Positions 35,531 to 43,946 of a stretch of DNA of 64,000 bases are shown here, piece by piece. Origin of the DNA: Fusicatenibacter saccharivorans (GTDB lineage: Bacteria > Bacillota > Clostridia > Lachnospirales > Lachnospiraceae); NCBI RefSeq assembly GCF_015557635.1, contig NZ_JADNOP010000016.1, forward strand, positions 1-64,000, read 5' to 3'. The position numbers and the translations under genes were made by a program. Below the pieces are notes generated by a model, which did not search any database, had not been told where the DNA came from, and was given only the letters and a program-made list of their open reading frames with translations. The number at the start of each line of letters is the position of its first letter. The first letter of the stretch is position 1.

Positions 35531-37666
35531 TTACATGGATTTTCTTTCCGCAATTTCTGCCATCTTCGCCTCGTTCAGACGGGTGTCGCCATGGACACGG
35601 CTGTAGGAAAGATAGCCGTTCATACGGTCAATCTTCGTCAGGTTCTTGGAACCGCAGACCGGGCAGACATCCATGTCGAGTTCCTGGTGGCCGCAGTCAT
35701 CGCAGTAAGCCAGGGACAGGTTGACGCCCTCGTAGTAGCCGAGCTCCATTGCACGCTCGATCAGGGTCTTGATCGCACCTTTGTTGTAGCCAACCGGGTA
35801 GCGCACGTACTGGATTTTTCCGCCGTTGCAGAGCTCCCAGAAACGTCCCTCGAGATCCTGTTTCTGGATCGGGGTGATGTCCTCGGTTACGTGGCAGTGG
35901 AAACTGTTGCTCACATACGGGCGGTCCGAAACGTTGCGGACGATGCCGTACTGTTTGCGGAACTGCTCTATCTGCAGGCCGCACAGGGATTCTGCCGGTG
36001 TGCCGTAGATCGCATAGAGGATGCCGTCCTCTTTCTTAAACTCGGCAACCTTGTCGTTGATATATTTCAGCGTGTCGAGTGCAAACTGTCCGTCCTCAAC
36101 AAGAGATTTTCCGTTGTAAAGCTCCTGCAGCTCGTTCAGCGCCGTGATACCGAACGATGCGGTCATCGGCTTTAACAGCGGGCGGATCTTGTCGGACGGT
36201 TTTAAGTGGCCGCCGTAGAAACCTCCCTCGCAGTAAGCCAGCGGGTTCGTGGATGCACGCATCTCGCCGAGGTAATCGTAGGTCCGTTTGTGCAGATCGC
36301 GGATCATCTCGAGGTAGAAGTCAAGCACTTCGTGGAAATCGCGGTTCTCGGAACGGGATTTTGCCAGGATCATCGGAAGATGAAGGGAAACGGCTCCGAT
36401 GTTGAAACGTCCGACAAAGACCGGTTTGTCGTTCTCATCTGCCGGCTCCATGCCTCCGCGCTCGTACCACGGGCTAAGGAAAGCACGGCATCCCATCGGG
36501 CTGATGACTCTCTTGTATTTCTTGTACATCTCGGCGATGTAGCCCTCGCCGCTCATCGACAGCCAGTCCGGATACATCGTCTTGGAAGAACAGTCAAGTC
36601 CTGCCTCGAAGACATCTTCTGCGATGCCGCCCTCTCCGTGAATTGCCTTGTCATATAAGAAGACGATTTTCGGGAAGAGCACCGGCTTTTTGTGGCCTTT
36701 CTTGCCCTGTCCGTTTTTGTGGACCTCGAGAAGGGAGATGGAAATCATCTTCTCGAACATGCTCGTTCCAAGGCCGAGGGTCACGGTAACGAACGGATAA
36801 TCACCGCGGGAAGAGCCGACAGTGTTCAGTTTATACTCAATTCCCTGCCATCCCTGATCGCACTCTCTTCTTACTTTGTCGATCGCATACTCGATGGCTT
36901 TCTCCTGTGCACCCTCCCAGGATGCGTCGGTATATTTCAGGAACTCTTTTACGTAGTAATCGTAGCTCTTCTGTGCGTACGGAGCAAGGATCTTGTCCAC
37001 CTCCGGCACGGTAAAGCCGCCGTACTGCTGTGCAGCGGTGCTGAGGACGATATCGCCCATGACATCAAATGCGGTGTCGAGTGTCTTCGGCTCGTTGTAC
37101 CAGACATTTCCCATCTCGAAGCCGCCTTTTAAAACGTTTCCGACATCGAACAGACAGCAGTTCATGGTATCGAGACGTGCGGACTGGTCGTGGATGTAGA
37201 TGTAGCCGTCCTTACAGGCCTGCAGCTCGTTGCGGTTCATGAAGAACTTGCGGTACAGCTCTTTGTTCAGCTCGTTGAAAATCAGGCTTCGCTTCGTTGC
37301 AACGAGGGCGCTGTCGGTGTTGGCATTGCTCTTGTCGCCGATGTAGCGGATGGACTGGCTCTTCGTGTAGACCTCGTCCATCATATGGATAAAATCAGTT
37401 TTGTAATTGCGGTAATCGCGGTAGCTTTTTGCCACAGCCGGGTTTACTTTTTCGAGTGCTCCCTCCACGATATTGTGCATATCGCTGATCGGAATTTCGG
37501 TCTTTCCAAGAGAATATACGTGCTCAGTTGCGAACTTACAGATAAAGTCAATCTCCTGCTGTGAGAAGGTATACAGGATTCTCTGTGCGGATTTATTTAC
37601 GGCACGGACGATCTTCTGCGCGTCGAATTCTTCTTTGGTTCCGTCCTTTTTGATAATATAAACCAT
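35531..37666 (-). CDS. nrdD: Anaerobic ribonucleoside-triphosphate reductase, class III
   Basis: 711 residues from the ATG at 37666, which follows GGAGGACACC. An ATP-cone allosteric domain is at ~1-95 (KKDGTKEEFDAQKIVRAVNKS); the ten-stranded barrel follows; the C-terminal zinc site has two CxxC pairs (CDDCG, CPVCG), then RMNGYLSYSRVHGD, whose glycine is the likely glycyl-radical site. It makes deoxynucleotides without oxygen. The activase NrdG, often next door, is not in this window. An NrdR box precedes it. Confidence 0.95.
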   Translation of the reverse strand: MVYIIKKDGTKEEFDAQKIVRAVNKSAQRILYTFSQQEIDFICKFATEHVYSLGKTEIPISDMHNIVEGALEKVNPAVAKSYRDYRNYKTDFIHMMDEVYTKSQSIRYIGDKSNANTDSALVATKRSLIFNELNKELYRKFFMNRNELQACKDGYIYIHDQSARLDTMNCCLFDVGNVLKGGFEMGNVWYNEPKTLDTAFDVMGDIVLSTAAQQYGGFTVPEVDKILAPYAQKSYDYYVKEFLKYTDASWEGAQEKAIEYAIDKVRRECDQGWQGIEYKLNTVGSSRGDYPFVTVTLGLGTSMFEKMISISLLEVHKNGQGKKGHKKPVLFPKIVFLYDKAIHGEGGIAEDVFEAGLDCSSKTMYPDWLSMSGEGYIAEMYKKYKRVISPMGCRAFLSPWYERGGMEPADENDKPVFVGRFNIGAVSLHLPMILAKSRSENRDFHEVLDFYLEMIRDLHKRTYDYLGEMRASTNPLAYCEGGFYGGHLKPSDKIRPLLKPMTASFGITALNELQELYNGKSLVEDGQFALDTLKYINDKVAEFKKEDGILYAIYGTPAESLCGLQIEQFRKQYGIVRNVSDRPYVSNSFHCHVTEDITPIQKQDLEGRFWELCNGGKIQYVRYPVGYNKGAIKTLIERAMELGYYEGVNLSLAYCDDCGHQELDMDVCPVCGSKNLTKIDRMNGYLSYSRVHGDTRLNEAKMAEIAERKSM

Positions 37667-37686
37667 TGTGGTGTCCTCCAAATCAA

Positions 37687-37702
37687 ACACTATATCTTGT
37701 GT
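37687..37702 (-). promoter_or_regulatory. NrdR box upstream of nrdD
   Basis: ACACTATATCTTGTGT matches the NrdR operator consensus (acaCwATATaTwGtGt type) and lies 20 bp before the start codon. A weaker similar stretch is at ~37729-37744. A TACAAT-type -10 lies further upstream, so NrdR would sit at or after the transcript start. Confidence 0.82.
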
Positions 37703-37837
37703 GTCCCCCACCCTTTTCTTGTAGCGGGTACCACATATTGTAGCATGTTTCTTTTGAAAAGAAAAGGCATTTCCTGTAAGTTTTTATTTTCAGAATATTG
37801 CATACTGCTCTTTCGTGCAGACAGAAATCTGCATTTT

Positions 37838-38686
37838 TCAAATTCGTTCTGCAAGCGTTCCTTCAAAAACGGTCTCGGCCGGGCCGGTCAGAAGGACCTT
37901 ATTTTTCGTCCGGTCCCATGTAACGAAAAGCCTGCCGCCGCGCAGTTCTACGGCAGTTTCTCCCTCCGAAACACAGCCGGAAACCATCGCCGCGACGGCT
38001 GCCGCACACGCTCCCGTTCCGCAGGACAGCGTTTCACCGCTCCCACGTTCCCAGACTCTCATTTTTATTGTGTGTTGATCTAAAATCTGGATAAACTCTG
38101 TATTGATACGGTCCGGGAAGCAGGAAAGGTGTTCAAAAGCGGAACCGGTCTTTGCAATGGATATTTTTTCCACATCTTCCACCGGAATCACCGCATGCGG
38201 ATTTCCCATCGAAAGGCAGGTCATCGTATAATTTTCCCCGCACACGGTAATTTTATGCTCCAGCACATATTCCCCCAGAGAAACAACGGGGATCTGTGCG
38301 GCGCGGAATTCCGGCGTTCCCATCTCCACTGTCACCTGACAGATCTCATTCGGATTCTCCCCCGTCTGCAGATGAATCACACGGTTTCCGCTGACGGTTT
38401 CGATAGTCAGCGTCGTTTTTCTCGTCATCCCATGCTCGTACACGTATTTTCCCACACAGCGGATGCCGTTGCCGCACATCGCGCCCTTCGAGCCGTCGGC
38501 GTTGTACATTTCCATCGAAAAATCTGCTGTTTTGGATGCCCCGATCAGAATCAACCCGTCCGCGCCGATGCCGAAATGGCGGTCACTTACCGCTTTTGCC
38601 AGCCGTCCCGGACTCTCCACCCGCTCCTCCATGGCATTTACATAGATATAATCATTTCCGCAGCCCTGCATTTTTGTAAAACGCAT
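37838..38686 (-). CDS. dapF: Diaminopimelate epimerase
   Basis: 282 residues. The catalytic cysteine pair is in AMCGNGIRC (C71) and SCGTGACAAA (~C221); MQGCGNDYIYV, GADGLILI and SMGNPHAV are family motifs. It turns LL- into meso-diaminopimelate for lysine and peptidoglycan, which agrees with a DAP-type cell wall. A strong GGGAGGAGG lies before the ATG. It is not clustered with other lysine genes here. Confidence 0.96.
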   Translation of the reverse strand: MRFTKMQGCGNDYIYVNAMEERVESPGRLAKAVSDRHFGIGADGLILIGASKTADFSMEMYNADGSKGAMCGNGIRCVGKYVYEHGMTRKTTLTIETVSGNRVIHLQTGENPNEICQVTVEMGTPEFRAAQIPVVSLGEYVLEHKITVCGENYTMTCLSMGNPHAVIPVEDVEKISIAKTGSAFEHLSCFPDRINTEFIQILDQHTIKMRVWERGSGETLSCGTGACAAAVAAMVSGCVSEGETAVELRGGRLFVTWDRTKNKVLLTGPAETVFEGTLAERI

Positions 38687-38788
38687 ACACAGCCTCCTCC
38701 CAGACTTCTGCCCTTTCCAGTTCCTTACTAAATATGTATTCCGTACCGCGCTTTTGAAAAACCATTTTTCTCAAATCCGCTTCAGACA

Positions 38789-38817
38789 TTGGAAAACGAA
38801 GCGGAATGTGATAGAAT
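38789..38817 (+). promoter_or_regulatory. Promoter of the two-repeat lipoprotein (and perhaps trxB)
   Basis: TTGGAA (38789-38794), 17 bp, TAGAAT (38812-38817), ~75 bp before the start codon. Confidence 0.65.
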
Positions 38818-38891
38818 AGGGGGAACTGATATCGTTACTTACATGAAGTAACTTTCAAATATTTTTAACCATTTATTATGAGGAGGTTTGG

Positions 38892-40217
38892 ATGAAAAAA
38901 TACCGTTGGGTTTTAACAGCAGTATTTGCCGCTTTCCTCGTGGGAACGAGCGGCTGCGGAAAGAAAACAGAAACGATTCCGATCACAACCATCAGTCAGA
39001 GTACCGACGATGACGACCCCAAAGACAATCTGGCGGCCTCCGGCGATTCCGATGAGATTCCGGAATACGATGTGGATCTCTCGAAGAACCTGAACAGTTT
39101 TCAGCTTGCCATCTGGGGCGATACATACGAAATTCCGGAATCCTACGCGGATTTTACAGCGCTTGGCTGGGTCTACAGCGGCGACGACACAAAGGAAATC
39201 CAGCCGGAATCCTTCTCAGAGGGCGAAAGCTTTGAAAAGGACGGAAACCAGATTACCGTCGATATTGCCAATCCGGACACCACGGCAAAGCCAGTGGCGG
39301 AATGCCTGATCGGAGGCATTCACATCGATACCTCGACCGCTGAGGGCCAGAATATCTATGTCGGCCTGCCGAACGGCGTCACCCTGCAGCAGTCGCTGAT
39401 GGAGGATGTGGAAAGCATCTACGGTGCGCCAAAGGACCGTTATGAGGCCGATACCTCTGTGCAGTTCACGTATGAGTACGGGCTGTACCAGACGATCACG
39501 CTCGGCTTCGATAACGAAACGGGAATTCTGTATTCCCTCGATATGCAGAACTTTACGACCACGGCTGATGCAGAAGCGCTCGATGGTGTCAGCGATGCCA
39601 CAACACCGGAAGTGGAGGCCTACCAGGCACCGGAAGCCGACAGCAGTGAAATCAACGACTGGACCGTCCGCTTTGACGATGTACTCTATCATCTTCCCGT
39701 TCCGGTCAGTGAACTTCTGGACCACGACTGGACCGTCAATACGAAAGAGTCCGATACGGCCGTTTTAAACGGAAAATACGGCTACGTCACGCTGGAAAAG
39801 GGCGGTCAGAAACTTTACTGCACCGTACATAATTACGGCGCGGAGGCGACGACAGTGCGCAACTGTTTCGTTACTTCGCTGTACGGCGATCTCGATACGA
39901 CAAAGATTCCGATTTCAATCACAAACGGCATCACGCTCGGCACTTCCGAGAGCGATTTTCTGACGAAGGCAGGGGATGCCAAATCAGAAAAAACGGAAAA
40001 AGAGGATAGTAACCTGACACTCTACACATTCTATAGTGATGACGAAAAGCTGGACTACACGGAAGTCGGCATCGACAACGATCTGAAGCTGGTACGCAGC
40101 ATCAAGGTGGTTCACAACCAGCCGGAAGCGCCGGAAGAAGAAGCCCAAAAAACTTCCGCGGAAGATTCATCTTCCGTTTCCGACAGTCAGGAACCGTCCG
40201 AAACACCGGCTCCGTAA
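38892..40217 (+). CDS. Lipoprotein with two related domains, function unknown
   Basis: 441 residues, AGGAGG before the ATG. Signal peptide with lipobox VGTSGC (cysteine 22). After an acidic linker, two similar ~150-residue domains can be traced: each starts with a phrase of the form WxDxxYxIPxxxxDFxxLGW or FDDVLYHLPVPVSELLDHDW and includes a GITLGTSxxD/GVTLQQSLMED block near a SIYG/TKAGD turn. This looks like an internal duplication. The tail is rich in Glu, Ser and Pro. Surface-exposed and lipid-anchored; no known family recognised. 59 bases before trxB on the same strand. Confidence 0.7.
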   Translation: MKKYRWVLTAVFAAFLVGTSGCGKKTETIPITTISQSTDDDDPKDNLAASGDSDEIPEYDVDLSKNLNSFQLAIWGDTYEIPESYADFTALGWVYSGDDTKEIQPESFSEGESFEKDGNQITVDIANPDTTAKPVAECLIGGIHIDTSTAEGQNIYVGLPNGVTLQQSLMEDVESIYGAPKDRYEADTSVQFTYEYGLYQTITLGFDNETGILYSLDMQNFTTTADAEALDGVSDATTPEVEAYQAPEADSSEINDWTVRFDDVLYHLPVPVSELLDHDWTVNTKESDTAVLNGKYGYVTLEKGGQKLYCTVHNYGAEATTVRNCFVTSLYGDLDTTKIPISITNGITLGTSESDFLTKAGDAKSEKTEKEDSNLTLYTFYSDDEKLDYTEVGIDNDLKLVRSIKVVHNQPEAPEEEAQKTSAEDSSSVSDSQEPSETPAP

Positions 40218-40276
40218 CGATACTTTCAGAAAAATGGCTGCATGGCAGCTTACTACAGACGAAAACGAGGATTTTT

Positions 40277-41197
40277 ATGGAAAACTTATACGACGTTATC
40301 ATCATCGGCTCCGGCCCGGCGGGTCTTTCTGCCGCGATTTATGCGAAACGCGCAAAGCTCTCCTCTCTTACGATTGAGGCAAACTTTGCAAGCGGCGGCC
40401 AGGTGCTGAATACCTATGAAGTAGACAACTATCCCGGCCTTCCGGGCATCAGCGGCATGGATCTCGGAAGCACGCTGCGCGCACACGCTGAAAAAATGGG
40501 CGCGGAATTTTCCCGCGAGCGTGTGAAGGAGCTTGTTCTTGACGAAGAGATCAAGATTGTCCGCACAAGAAAAAATGAGTATCATGCCAGAACGGTCATT
40601 CTTGCAACCGGTGCGGAGCACCGCGCGTTAAATGTACCTGGTGAAAAGGAACTCTCCGGCATGGGCGTCTCTTACTGTGCAACGTGTGACGGCGCATTTT
40701 TCAAAGACAAAACCGTTGCCGTTATCGGCGGCGGCGATGTCGCCGTGGAGGATGCGATTTTCCTTGCCAGAACGTGCAAAAAGGTTTACGTGATCCACCG
40801 CCGCGATGAACTGCGGGCAGCCGGTGTTCTCCAGGATGCACTGCTGGCACTGCCGAATGTGGAAATGGTGTGGGATACGGTTGTGGATTCCATCGAGGGA
40901 AACGAGATGGTGTCCGGCGTGAAGGTAACGAACAAAAAGGCAGGGGAAGCCGGTATGATCACGGTAGACGGCGTGTTTATTGCCGTCGGCATCGTTCCGG
41001 TCTCCGCACTGATCGCAGGCACCGTAGAAACCGATGAGGCTGGCTACATCAAAGCCGGCGAAGACGGTGTGACGAGCGTGCCGGGCGTGTTCGCCGCAGG
41101 CGATGTCCGCACGAAGCAGCTCCGTCAGATCATCACGGCAGCCGCCGACGGCGCGAACTGTGTGACTTCGGTAGAGAAATATCTGATCAGCCACTGA
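40277..41197 (+). CDS. trxB: Thioredoxin reductase
   Basis: 306 residues, usual length. FAD motif GSGPAGLSAA (11-20), redox pair CATC (C134, C137), NADPH motif GGGDVAVEDA and HRRDELRA, final FAAGDVRTKQLRQIITAAADG. It passes electrons from NADPH to thioredoxin. No thioredoxin gene is adjacent. The gene ends in a strong terminator before the DnaA-box region. Confidence 0.95.
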   Translation: MENLYDVIIIGSGPAGLSAAIYAKRAKLSSLTIEANFASGGQVLNTYEVDNYPGLPGISGMDLGSTLRAHAEKMGAEFSRERVKELVLDEEIKIVRTRKNEYHARTVILATGAEHRALNVPGEKELSGMGVSYCATCDGAFFKDKTVAVIGGGDVAVEDAIFLARTCKKVYVIHRRDELRAAGVLQDALLALPNVEMVWDTVVDSIEGNEMVSGVKVTNKKAGEAGMITVDGVFIAVGIVPVSALIAGTVETDEAGYIKAGEDGVTSVPGVFAAGDVRTKQLRQIITAAADGANCVTSVEKYLISH

Positions 41198-41222
41198 TGG
41201 CTTCTTTCGAATAGAATACAGC

Positions 41223-41268
41223 AAAAGCAGGCATTCTTCGTATTGTACGGAGAACTGCCTGCTTTTTT
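41223..41268 (+). terminator. Terminator of trxB
   Basis: AAAAGCAGGCA pairs with TGCCTGCTTTT, with a partly paired inner stem, then T6. Confidence 0.88.
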
Positions 41269-41367
41269 CTGTTTTTCCGTAGTTTCTGAAATCTGAAAAA
41301 CCTTTCATGTCAGTCGTATAAAACTTTAAAACCTCTTTTGTCGAAATTGCACAAAGAAACCGGGGTT

Positions 41368-41495
41368 TTTCCACACGGGCCAATTTTATAAACATACCGT
41401 CCACAAGTTATCCACATAGTTAACCACCGAAAACATGCCTAAAAACAAGTTATACACCGAGTTATCCACATTATCCACGAAAAACGGTGTGGAAA
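41368..41495. promoter_or_regulatory. DnaA-box cluster
   Basis: Two perfect boxes TTATCCACA (41408-41416, 41462-41470), the second directly followed by TTATCCACG (41471-41479). Near matches: TTAACCACC (41420-41428), TTATACACC (41450-41458), TTTCCACAC (41368-41376) and, on the minus strand, TTTCCACAC (41487-41495). Seven boxes or near-boxes in under 130 bp of gene-free DNA is far above chance. The stretch 41269-41700 holds no gene. It may be a DnaA titration/reactivation site or a replication-control element. Confidence 0.8.
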
Positions 41496-41700
41496 GCATG
41501 TGTTTAAATCTCGCGAAATCAGAACGCGTGTTTTGGTCATAACAGAGAAAACCGTTATTTCGCCAAAAGATTTTACAAAGCACTTGACTTTTTAAGTGTC
41601 AATCTCTGTTGGTTTTTGACTTGAATTGTGTGAATTTTTCGTACAATTTAATATTACATTTTTCGTGTTCTTTTGCTGTTTTTACAATGGCTGCAAAAAG

Positions 41701-41750
41701 AAAATCTCCTGTTCGGAAAACGATTGTTTCGTTCCCAGACAGGAGATTTT
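41701..41750 (-). terminator. Terminator of the putative corrinoid uptake operon
   Basis: AAAATCTCCTGT (41701-41712) pairs with ACAGGAGATTTT (41739-41750); T run on the minus strand, 20 bases after the last gene. Confidence 0.88.
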
Positions 41751-41769
41751 GATTGGATTTTTCTTTGTT

Positions 41770-42867
41770 TTACTCTGCCAGCTTTCCAAGCCGCTTTGCT
41801 TCTGCCCTCAGCTCTTCGATCCGGCGGTTGCACATGCCCACCGGGACGCCGGTGTCGATGACACGTTCACAGCTCTTCATCAGCTCGCAGGCGCGGGCAA
41901 ATGCCTCGTCGCTGATCTCCTGGAACGGTGCTTCGGTTACCGTCTCCATCGCCAGAATGCGGGCGAGCTGGTAATCGATATCGTTCGTATACAGGACGCC
42001 TGCCGCAAACGGGACATTTTCCTTCTGCAGTTTCCGGAACACCGGGATTCCCGTTCCGCCGCCTGCGAGGACAAAGACGCGCGGTGTTCCCTCCGGCCGC
42101 GGCAGCTCGATGCTTCCGAAGCACGGGTCAAACGAACCATTGTCAATCTCGTACAGTTCGCGGATGATATCCTCGCGGAAAATTGTCTCCGGTGCGCCGA
42201 AATGGGAAATAGCATCGCCCTTGACGCAGATGATCTTATCTGAAATTTTCTGTGCCAGATCGATCTCATGCAGCGACATGATGACGGTGATGCCCTTCTC
42301 CTTTGCCATGCGGCGCAGAATCGCGAGCAGTTCCAGCTTGTGGCGGATATCGAGGAAAGAAGTCGGCTCGTCGAGGATGATGACCTCCGGCTCCTGACAG
42401 ATCGCACGCGCAAGAAGCACTCTCTGGCGCTGGCCGTCGCTGATGGCGTTGAAATCGCGGCCGCCGAGCTCTTCGGCATGAACGGCGCGCATCGCCTTCT
42501 CGACCTTCTCCTCATCCTCGCGGGTCAGCATGCCGAGCCGTCCGGTGTACGGATAGCGGCCCGTTGCCACGATATCGTGGCAGGTCATCAGCTCCGGCTT
42601 CATGCGCTCCGTCAGCACAACGGCCATCTTCGTGGACAACTCACGGAACGAAAGCTCATGCAGGTTTTTCCCGTCAAACTCCACATTTCCGCCGACCAGC
42701 TTTAACTGGCGGGTGATGCTTTTCAGAATCGTTGATTTACCGGAACCGTTCGGTCCGATCAGCGTAACGATCTCGCCTTTTTCGATGCCGATGCAGATAT
42801 CTTTGATCAGCGGCTTCTTATCATAGCCGACCGTCAGGTGGTCCAGATGAAAATAATATTCATTCAT
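41770..42867 (-). CDS. ABC transporter ATPase (FecE/BtuD type) with a C-terminal extra domain
   Basis: 365 residues. Walker A GPNGSGKST (~38-46), signature ISDGQRQRVLLARAI, Walker B VIILDEPTSFLD and a switch histidine in MSLHEIDLA define a metal-chelate/B12-type importer ATPase. From ~255 on there is a domain of about 110 residues not needed for the ATPase, starting with a glycine-rich RVFVLAGGGTGIPVFRKL and later AILAMETVTEAPF and IDTGVPVGMCN; it looks nucleotide-binding-like but I cannot name it. Seven bases after the permease gene. Last gene of the riboswitch-led operon. Confidence 0.88.
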   Translation of the reverse strand: MNEYYFHLDHLTVGYDKKPLIKDICIGIEKGEIVTLIGPNGSGKSTILKSITRQLKLVGGNVEFDGKNLHELSFRELSTKMAVVLTERMKPELMTCHDIVATGRYPYTGRLGMLTREDEEKVEKAMRAVHAEELGGRDFNAISDGQRQRVLLARAICQEPEVIILDEPTSFLDIRHKLELLAILRRMAKEKGITVIMSLHEIDLAQKISDKIICVKGDAISHFGAPETIFREDIIRELYEIDNGSFDPCFGSIELPRPEGTPRVFVLAGGGTGIPVFRKLQKENVPFAAGVLYTNDIDYQLARILAMETVTEAPFQEISDEAFARACELMKSCERVIDTGVPVGMCNRRIEELRAEAKRLGKLAE

Positions 42868-42873
42868 ATTCTC

Positions 42874-43935
42874 TTACCCCCTTTTCCGGCGCAGCATCAT
42901 GAAAATGACGACCGGCGCACCAAAGATCGATGTGACCGTACTGATGGACAGCTCCAGCGGTGCAAACGCCATACGCGCGATCAGGTCGCACATCATACAG
43001 AAGACGGCTCCGCCGAGGAACGTTCCCGGGATTACGACGAGCGGACGCGATGTGCCGAGGCTCTGTTTGACGAGGAACGGGACGGCAATGCCGACAAACG
43101 AAATCGGACCGGCAAATGCGGTGACGCATGCGGAGAGAATACTCGAAAGCAGAATCAGCGCGATGCGGAATACTTTGATGTTGACACCCATGCTCTGCGC
43201 ATACGCCTCACCGAGCTGATATGCACCGATCGGTTTTGCCATCAGGAACGTGATGACAAAGGTGATGCCGATCACAGCCGCAGAGATCGCTACGTTGCTC
43301 CAGCTCATGCCGGAGAAGCTTCCCTGTGACCAGCCGTGGAGGTTGACGATATCGGAATCCTCCGCGAAGGTGACAACAAAATCCGTGACCGCCGAGCAGA
43401 TGTAACCGATCATAATACCGCCGACGAGAAGTCCTGCCATATTTTTGATCCGTCGGGACATCAGCAGAATGAAGCCGACGGAGAGAAGGGATCCTAAGAA
43501 TGCTGCAACAATCATCGTGTAAGATGTGATATTGCGCGCCCACTCCAGATAAAAGATCATGGTCAGCGCCACGACCATTTTGGCTCCCGAGGAAATTCCA
43601 AGAACAAACGGACCGGCAATCGGGTTTTCAAAGAAAGTCTGTAAAAGGAAGCCCGACAGGGACAGAGCACCGCCCAGGATTGCCGCCATCAGAATACGCG
43701 GAAGGCGGATTTTCCAGATAATATTGTACTCTTTCCCCTCTCCGGTCCGCCGCAGCAGAATCCGGAAAATTTCCGGAATCGAAATATTTACGTTTCCGGA
43801 ATTGATATTCAGCACGGTGATGGCAGCGAACGCCAGAATCAGCACCAGAAACACAGCGGCATACCGCGAACGGCGCCGGAAGTTTTCCATATGGAAACTG
43901 TTCTCTTTTCCTGTCATATTTTTTTTCTCTGACAT
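42874..43935 (-). CDS. FecCD/BtuC-family ABC transporter permease
   Basis: 353 residues from the ATG at 43935, which has GGAGG five bases upstream; an ATG at 43947 overlaps the preceding stop (TGATG) but has no ribosome site of its own. About ten membrane segments. Family motifs include IRLPRILMAAILGGALSLSG, GILSGAKM-like LGISSGAKMVV, GxxxGGI in LLVGGIMIGYI, and ITAFAGPISFVGIAVPFLV-type loop for ATPase contact. It should form the channel for a corrinoid, heme or siderophore; the riboswitch favours a corrinoid. Confidence 0.92.
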   Translation of the reverse strand: MSEKKNMTGKENSFHMENFRRRSRYAAVFLVLILAFAAITVLNINSGNVNISIPEIFRILLRRTGEGKEYNIIWKIRLPRILMAAILGGALSLSGFLLQTFFENPIAGPFVLGISSGAKMVVALTMIFYLEWARNITSYTMIVAAFLGSLLSVGFILLMSRRIKNMAGLLVGGIMIGYICSAVTDFVVTFAEDSDIVNLHGWSQGSFSGMSWSNVAISAAVIGITFVITFLMAKPIGAYQLGEAYAQSMGVNIKVFRIALILLSSILSACVTAFAGPISFVGIAVPFLVKQSLGTSRPLVVIPGTFLGGAVFCMMCDLIARMAFAPLELSISTVTSIFGAPVVIFMMLRRKRG

Positions 43936-43946
43936 ACGTTCCTCCA

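Noticed and set aside
41368-41495. Chromosomal origin oriC
   Set aside because: DnaA boxes are dense, but dnaA, dnaN, rpmH and other usual origin neighbours are absent and no AT-rich unwinding array is obvious; a secondary DnaA site is more likely.
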